NCBI GenBank assembly: GCA_018985235.1 | Contig: JADGIG010000294.1 | Span: 1 to 10,502, forward strand | Direction of reading: 5' to 3' | Length of the DNA stretch: 10,502 nt | Source: Sanchytrium tribonematis | Lineage: Eukaryota; Sanchytriomycota; Sanchytriomycetes; Sanchytriales; Sanchytriaceae | In this document: positions 6,501 to 10,502 of the stretch, piece by piece | Layout: every line of letters starts with the position of its first letter | Position numbering within the stretch: position 1 is the stretch's first letter | Notes under the pieces: model-generated | Told to the model about the DNA's origin: nothing | The model's input: the letters and a program-made list of their open reading frames with translations, nothing else | Database searches by the model: none | Made by a program: the position numbers and the translations under genes

Positions 6501-9500
6501 GAACTGACGTACAAGGATATGACTCACACAAATGCAATTGGATTAATTAGAGGTTGTCAATTTAGTAGTTTTGTGGTTCAATATTATGGATTAATGGTGG
6601 ATTTAATGATTTTGGGACCCCAGCGTGCTTTGGAAATTAGTAGATTAGATTTTATGCAATTTGAACCCTCTAGTCACCCAATTAAATATTATATGCGATA
6701 TATTGAAAAATTATACATTGTATTTGAATTTGACAGTGATCAAATTTCAGAATTATTGGAAAAGGGAATGAGGGAGTATCCCTTAAATCATGAGGACTAC
6801 AACTCCTATAATAACAAGAGAAATTGGGCAAAAGATCAAAGAATGAGATTATTACAGAAAGATGTCATGGTTGGAAAATCCATTTATTTTACAATTTTAT
6901 CCAGATTGCCAAGTAGTATTTGCAGTTTAAATTGGTCAGAAACATTCCCTTGCGTGTATAATCAGAACAATCCGAATATTTTATTTACAATGTGCGGATT
7001 TGATGTACGATTGGTATTTGAGTCTAAAAATGATGAGGGATGTTGGCAGATTATTCATGAAAATCAACAATTGGCAACTGCTTATATTAGAGTGAGTCAA
7101 GAAGATATTGATGCATTTGAAAATAGAATGAGACAAATTTTAATGACAAGTGCGGGAACCACATTTCAAAAAGTCATTCAGAAATGGAATTCTGCCTTGC
7201 TGGGATTAGTGGTGTATTATAGAGAAGCCATTTTAAATACTCATGAGTTATTGGATTTATTGGTTAAAAGTGAAAATAGAGCTCAAAATCGGGTAAAAAT
7301 GGGATTAAATTCAAAAATGCCAGCGAGATTTCCACCTGTTGTTTTCTACACCCCAAAAGAATTGGGTGGGCTGGGAATGTTGAGTGTGGGTCATGTATTA
7401 ATACCTGCTAGTGATTTAAGATGGAGTAAACAAACAGAAACTGGTGTAACTCATTTTAGAGCCGGGCTGAGTGAACATGTTATTCCAAATTTATTTCGAT
7501 ATGTGCCTAGCTGGCAAAGTGAAATTATAGATTCTAAGCGAGTTTGGACAGAATATGCTGAGAAGAGAAATGAGGCATTGCAACAAAATCGTCGATTGAC
7601 TTTGGATGAGTTGCAAGATTGTTTTGATCGTGGATTACCGAGAATTAACACTTTATTTCAAAAAGATAGACATACTTTGACATATGACAGAGGTTGGAGA
7701 ATCAGAACTGAATTTAAACAATACAGCATCTTAAAGGTGAATCCTTTTAAATGGACAGATCAAAAGCATGATGGTAAATTATGGAATATGCAAGCTTATA
7801 GAGGAGATATGATTGAAGCCCTTGGTGGTGTTGAATGTATTTTAGAACATACTTTATTTAAATGTACTTATTTTCAAAATTGGGAAGGATTATTTTGGGA
7901 AAAAGCCAGTGGATTTGAAGAAAGCATGAAATTTAAAAAATTGACAAATGCACAGCGTAGTGGTTTAAATCAAGTCCCCAATAGAAGATTTACACTTTGG
8001 TGGTCTCCTACCATCAATAGAGCACAAGTTTATGTCGGATTTCAAGTTCAATTGGATCTGACAGGAATTAATATGAATGGTAAAATCCCGAATTTGAAAA
8101 TTTCATATATTCAAATATTTAGAGGTCATTTATGGCAAAAAATACACGAATCTTTAGTGATGGATATGTGCCAGGTTCTTGATCAAGAAATGGATGCATT
8201 AGAAGTTGAAAAAGTAGTAAAAGAAACCTTACATCCTAGAAAATCCTACAAAATGAATTCTTCTTGTTCAGATATCACGCTGTCTGCTAATTACAAATGG
8301 AATGTCTCCAAGCCATCCTATTTGAGTGAAAAATCAGATGAATTTGTGACAACTTCAGAAATATTTTGGATTGATATTCAATTGAGATGGGGTGATTTTG
8401 ACTCGCATGATATTGATAGATATTGCAGAATGAAATATTTAGATTACAGCACAGACAATATGAGTATTTATCCTTCTCCAACTGGTTTAATGATTGCATT
8501 TGATTTAGCGTATAATACTTGCTCAGCTTATGGAAATTGGTTTCCAGGTTTAAAAGCATTAGTCGCAGAAGCATTAAAAAAGATTATGAAGCACAATCCA
8601 GCTCTTTTTGTTTTACGAGAAAGATGTAGAAAGGCTTTACAATTATATGCCAGTGAGAGTTCAGAACAACATTTAACTTCTCAAAACTACGCAGATTTGT
8701 TCCAAAATCAAAGAACTTGGTTTTTAGATGATACAAATGTGTATAGAGTGACTGTCCATAAATCTGCAAACGGAGGTCTATCAACCAAACCAATTAATGG
8801 CGCATTGTTCATTTTGAATCCAACAACTGGCCAATTGTTTTTGAAAATTATGCATCACAGCATGTGGAGAAATCAACAGAGAATTGGGCAATTATCTAAA
8901 TGGAAGGTGGCAGAAGAAGTAGCAGCATTGATTAGATCTCTACCTCTAGATGAGCAGCCAAAACAAATTGTAGTAACGAGAAAGGGAATGTTGGATGCTT
9001 TAGAAGTCCATTTACTAGACTTTCCAAATATTGTGATTAAAGGAAGTGAATTGCAATTGCCATTTCATTCCATATTAAAAGTAGATAAATTAGGAGATTT
9101 GGTAATGAAAGCCACTGATGCGCAATTACTTTTATTTAATTTATACGACGACTGGTTAAAATCATTTTCTCCTTACACTGCATTTTCGAGATTAATCTTA
9201 ATTTTAAGAGCTTATCATATTCACCCCGAAAAGACAAAAGTGATTTTAGAAATGACACAGCATGAATATTTTATTTGGCCAACTTGTAGTGAAGAAGAAT
9301 GGATCGGAAAAGAAGTGAAATTAAAAGATTTAATTCTTGAGGATTATGGGCTTAAAAATAATGTCAACATAAAAAGTTTAACTCAAGCTGAAATTAGAGA
9401 TGTTGTACTGGGTGCTCAAGTAGTTGCACCTAGTTTAAAACGACAAGAAATTGTTGATAATCAAGAAAACACTGCTGTTGCGACTGCCACAACCACATTT

Positions 9501-10265
9501 AATGTTCATGGCGAAGAAATGATCACGGTTACCACTTCGAAATACGAACAAGAGACATTTGCAAGTAAAGCAGATTGGAGATTAAAGGCCATAAATGCCA
9601 CAAATTTATATTCTAGAAGTGAAAATGTCCACATTTCCAATGGAACTGAAAAAAGAATTAAAATTCCTAAAGATTTAGTAAGAACATTTATATCTATTTC
9701 AGATGTGCGCACTAAAATTGTTGGATTGCTTTTCGGAAATCTGGATCAAGTCGAATGTTGCGTGATTTTGCCGCAATATGGTTCAGCCAATTCTGTAGAA
9801 TTTACAAATACGCCATTGAATCATCCAAAATTAAATGATTTAAATATGTTGGGAATGATCCACACCAAATTAATTGAAGACAATCAATTAAATCCAAATG
9901 ATTTACAATTACAAATTCAAATTATGAAACATTTTCCATCAAATGAATTGGCAAATGTTACTTGTGCATTTGTGCCTGGCAGCTGTCAATTATCTTGCTA
10001 TATTCCATCTAGTTTTGATGAAAGTAATTACTTGTCTAATGTTAAAAAGGGAATGATTGAATTGGTGAATGATGGTGGGTATTTTATGGTTCCAAATGAT
10101 GGTATTTGGAATTATGGATTTCAAGGAACCATGTTGAGAAAAGAGATGAAATATCATTTGAAAATTGACCGACCTTTGGAATATTATGATCCTTTGCATC
10201 GCCCTATTCATTTTCAACAATTTACAGATATGAATTTGGATGTGGATGTTGAAGATTATTTGTGA
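3591..10265 (+). CDS. prp8: Prp8, U5 snRNP core protein of the spliceosome
   Basis: Prp8 is the largest spliceosomal protein. It cradles the U2/U6 RNA active site, contacts both splice sites and the branch point, and controls the Brr2 helicase (family knowledge). The 2224-aa frame is continuous without introns and aligns end to end with animal Prp8 from memory (human 2335, yeast 2413 residues). Visible regions: N-terminal domain with [19 protein letters not shown] near 122-140; reverse-transcriptase-like part with [18 protein letters not shown] from 815 and [12 protein letters not shown] to 844; linker with [19 protein letters not shown] around 1244-1262; the endonuclease-like region, preceded by [14 protein letters not shown] from 1465; RNase H-like domain with [12 protein letters not shown] (W1710, D1713, D1714); and a C-terminal Jab1/MPN domain from about 2023. 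The MPN domain keeps IHT at 2090-2092 but not a full zinc-binding set, as in other Prp8 proteins. The start is supported by CAAAATGGA and by [13 protein letters not shown] soon after it. The variable N-terminal extension and a few surface loops are shorter than in human. Confidence 0.98.
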   Translation: MDDKQVNAILKAKFSKPRQKQSQLFELPVEHARKIIKDRGDMKDKKFKGEQTAYLQALKYMPYAIMKLWENIPMPWENEKQVKTIYHIHGALTMINEIPKVIPSVFMAQWGCMWVAMRREKRDRKHFKRMRFPCFDDEEPIVNYSENVMDIDALEGIQLELDEDEDGPVSEWIYEHQPLQHVNGSSYKRFHFDTKTLATLYRLASPLTSDIYDKNYFYLFNDKAFSTSKALNVAVPGGPKFEPLHPELLKEEINEDWNEFNDLNRVLIRLPIRQEYKIAMPHLYNQVPRDVQIDAYHYPLNLFDPNDEVESTFQFNPRFNPINARDLQDPFETSEEPLKDLEFDILPFCSDYELENEHTFNGLQLYWAPNPFNEKRGLTCRAQDVPVIKHWYLQRCPPSQPVKVRVSYQKLLKNHVKNQLRRKRKETHSKKYLPKTLRNTKYFQQTNMDWVEAGLQLLQQGHNMVNILIERKELSYLHLDYNFNLKPVKSMSTKERKRSRFGNSFHLIREMLRLTKLMVDAHVQFRLGNIDAYQLADGLQYMFSHVGHLTGIYRYKYKIMKQIRLCKDYKHLIYHRFNSGPVGKGPGCGFWLPMWRVWINFTRGITPLLQRWLGNILSRHFEGRQNAKGALQLTKQRIEAHYDIELRDSVLHDIIDMMPEGVKAKKSKVILQHLSEAWRCWKANLEWNVPGMPEPVEIIIRRYVQRKADWWIKTTEQVRHRIKKGATADKTVVKKNLGRLTRMYLKEEQQRQDNYLENGPFIKTEEAIKVYETMVDWLDQKKFNPIPFPPLNYKHDAKLLVLALERLREQYSVKSRLNQQQREEMGLIEQAYDNPHEALTRIKRLLLTQRTFKPVNLEFMDLFTKLTPMYDIDALEKITDAWLDQYLWYEADKRQLFPNFIKPSDDQPQPVLVHQFCNGIARLNKKNTIVVLETQLEQFYENVDLSLLNKLLKLIMDPNLADYITSKYNIELTYKDMTHTNAIGLIRGCQFSSFVVQYYGLMVDLMILGPQRALEISRLDFMQFEPSSHPIKYYMRYIEKLYIVFEFDSDQISELLEKGMREYPLNHEDYNSYNNKRNWAKDQRMRLLQKDVMVGKSIYFTILSRLPSSICSLNWSETFPCVYNQNNPNILFTMCGFDVRLVFESKNDEGCWQIIHENQQLATAYIRVSQEDIDAFENRMRQILMTSAGTTFQKVIQKWNSALLGLVVYYREAILNTHELLDLLVKSENRAQNRVKMGLNSKMPARFPPVVFYTPKELGGLGMLSVGHVLIPASDLRWSKQTETGVTHFRAGLSEHVIPNLFRYVPSWQSEIIDSKRVWTEYAEKRNEALQQNRRLTLDELQDCFDRGLPRINTLFQKDRHTLTYDRGWRIRTEFKQYSILKVNPFKWTDQKHDGKLWNMQAYRGDMIEALGGVECILEHTLFKCTYFQNWEGLFWEKASGFEESMKFKKLTNAQRSGLNQVPNRRFTLWWSPTINRAQVYVGFQVQLDLTGINMNGKIPNLKISYIQIFRGHLWQKIHESLVMDMCQVLDQEMDALEVEKVVKETLHPRKSYKMNSSCSDITLSANYKWNVSKPSYLSEKSDEFVTTSEIFWIDIQLRWGDFDSHDIDRYCRMKYLDYSTDNMSIYPSPTGLMIAFDLAYNTCSAYGNWFPGLKALVAEALKKIMKHNPALFVLRERCRKALQLYASESSEQHLTSQNYADLFQNQRTWFLDDTNVYRVTVHKSANGGLSTKPINGALFILNPTTGQLFLKIMHHSMWRNQQRIGQLSKWKVAEEVAALIRSLPLDEQPKQIVVTRKGMLDALEVHLLDFPNIVIKGSELQLPFHSILKVDKLGDLVMKATDAQLLLFNLYDDWLKSFSPYTAFSRLILILRAYHIHPEKTKVILEMTQHEYFIWPTCSEEEWIGKEVKLKDLILEDYGLKNNVNIKSLTQAEIRDVVLGAQVVAPSLKRQEIVDNQENTAVATATTTFNVHGEEMITVTTSKYEQETFASKADWRLKAINATNLYSRSENVHISNGTEKRIKIPKDLVRTFISISDVRTKIVGLLFGNLDQVECCVILPQYGSANSVEFTNTPLNHPKLNDLNMLGMIHTKLIEDNQLNPNDLQLQIQIMKHFPSNELANVTCAFVPGSCQLSCYIPSSFDESNYLSNVKKGMIELVNDGGYFMVPNDGIWNYGFQGTMLRKEMKYHLKIDRPLEYYDPLHRPIHFQQFTDMNLDVDVEDYL

Positions 10266-10269
10266 ATTT

Positions 10270-10275
10270 AATAAA
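10270..10275 (+). terminator. prp8 polyadenylation signal
   Basis: AATAAA begins four bases after the prp8 TGA stop (10263..10265) and is followed by a GT/T-rich stretch (GTTGTTCGTCTG), a plausible downstream element. It implies a 3' UTR of only some tens of bases. Confidence 0.55.
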
Positions 10276-10310
10276 GTTGTTCGTCTGATATTCTGCGTAT
10301 TTATGGTCCA

Positions 10311-10322
10311 ATCAGTTGCAAA
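10311..10322 (+). repeat. Third, imperfect copy of the prp8-leader 12-mer
   Basis: ATCAGTTGCAAA differs by one base from the tandem unit at 3523..3546. It lies in the 84-bp gap between prp8 and the convergent gene and is preceded by CC, forming CCAAT. It may be chance. Confidence 0.3.
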
Positions 10323-10345
10323 TAAGAAATTTGAGTCGAGACATA

Positions 10346-10351
10346 TTTATT
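10346..10351 (-). terminator. Polyadenylation signal overlapping the stop of the convergent gene
   Basis: On the minus strand the end of the gene reads GATTAATAAATATG: two successive TAA codons with AATAAA overlapping the first stop. The two convergent signals are only about 70 bp apart, so the transcripts probably overlap or nearly meet. Confidence 0.5.
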
Positions 10352-10502
10352 AATCTAATACCAACCTCAAGAGGTATTCTTCTTCGTCATCAAATTCACA
10401 ATTTGGTAAAATTGATTCGATTTCTAATTTGTGAGTTAGATGGTAAACATGAAGATATTGAAGCGTTAAATAATAGTCATAACAGTTATTGTTTTGTAAG
10501 AT
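10350..10502 (-). CDS. C-terminal end of an unknown gene (5' part outside window)
   Basis: The frame is open from the right edge for 50 codons to TAA at 10350..10352. It includes YDYYLTLQYLHVYHLTHKLE, then IESILPNCEFDDEEEYLL and the end RLVLD. An amphipathic helical stretch is followed by an acidic DDEEE cluster. Protein-like composition, a double stop and an overlapping AATAAA support a true gene end. Both other frames on this strand are broken by stops. No family is recognised from so short a piece. It is tail-to-tail with prp8, with 84 bp between the stop codons. An intron boundary within the visible part cannot be excluded. Confidence 0.6.
   Translation of the reverse strand: MLQNNNCYDYYLTLQYLHVYHLTHKLEIESILPNCEFDDEEEYLLRLVLD

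Noticed and set aside
8287-8793. Two minus-strand frames (8287..8574 and 8584..8793) and other antisense frames inside prp8
   Set aside because: They mirror the codon structure of the highly conserved Prp8 frame and have no independent evidence.
1-10502. tRNA, rRNA, spliceosomal snRNA, CRISPR array, transposon or bacterial operon signals
   Set aside because: I looked on both strands and found no cloverleaf with a GTTCRANNC arm, no conserved snRNA motif, no regularly spaced repeats, no transposase-like frame and no ribosome-binding-site pattern.

Overview
The window is eukaryotic nuclear DNA. It is AT-rich (roughly one-third G+C by eye), with standard stop codons and strong use of AGA for arginine. 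It is dominated by an intact, intron-free gene for the spliceosome core protein Prp8 (2224 aa). To the left are a partial WW/MyTH4/RhoGAP gene and an unrecognised four-pass membrane protein gene. At the right edge is the 3' end of one further gene.

Layout: (1) 1..1694, minus: 5' part of a WW-MyTH4-RhoGAP gene (ARHGAP39/Vilse type) running off the left edge. It is interrupted at 85..104 by a 20-nt GT-AG intron whose removal restores the RhoGAP domain. (2) 1695..2713: about 1 kb with no confidently recognised gene. It holds several short coding-like stretches on the plus strand: 1712..1825 with a possible second 20-nt intron, 2097..2249 with two overlapping open frames, and a 51-codon frame at 2409..2564. 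All of these are tentative. (3) 2714..3202, minus: a 162-aa four-helix membrane protein. (4) 3203..3590: the shared upstream region of that gene and prp8, with TATA-like stretches and a tandem 12-bp repeat. (5) 3591..10265, plus: prp8. (6) 10350..10502, minus: C-terminal 50 codons of an unknown gene, tail-to-tail with prp8 across 84 bp.

The genome looks compact: close spacing, one clear intron of 20 nt, and AATAAA signals on or next to stop codons. The WW-MyTH4-RhoGAP architecture and an animal-like Prp8 suggest an animal or near relative. Introns this small are known from a few streamlined lineages, such as dicyemid mesozoans, nucleomorphs and some ciliates. A reduced, possibly parasitic animal (dicyemid or orthonectid type) is my best guess, but it is an inference and other protists are possible.

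The genes do not form a pathway. The point of biological interest is that the protein at the heart of the spliceosome is encoded about 3.5 kb from an intron close to the smallest size known to be spliced.
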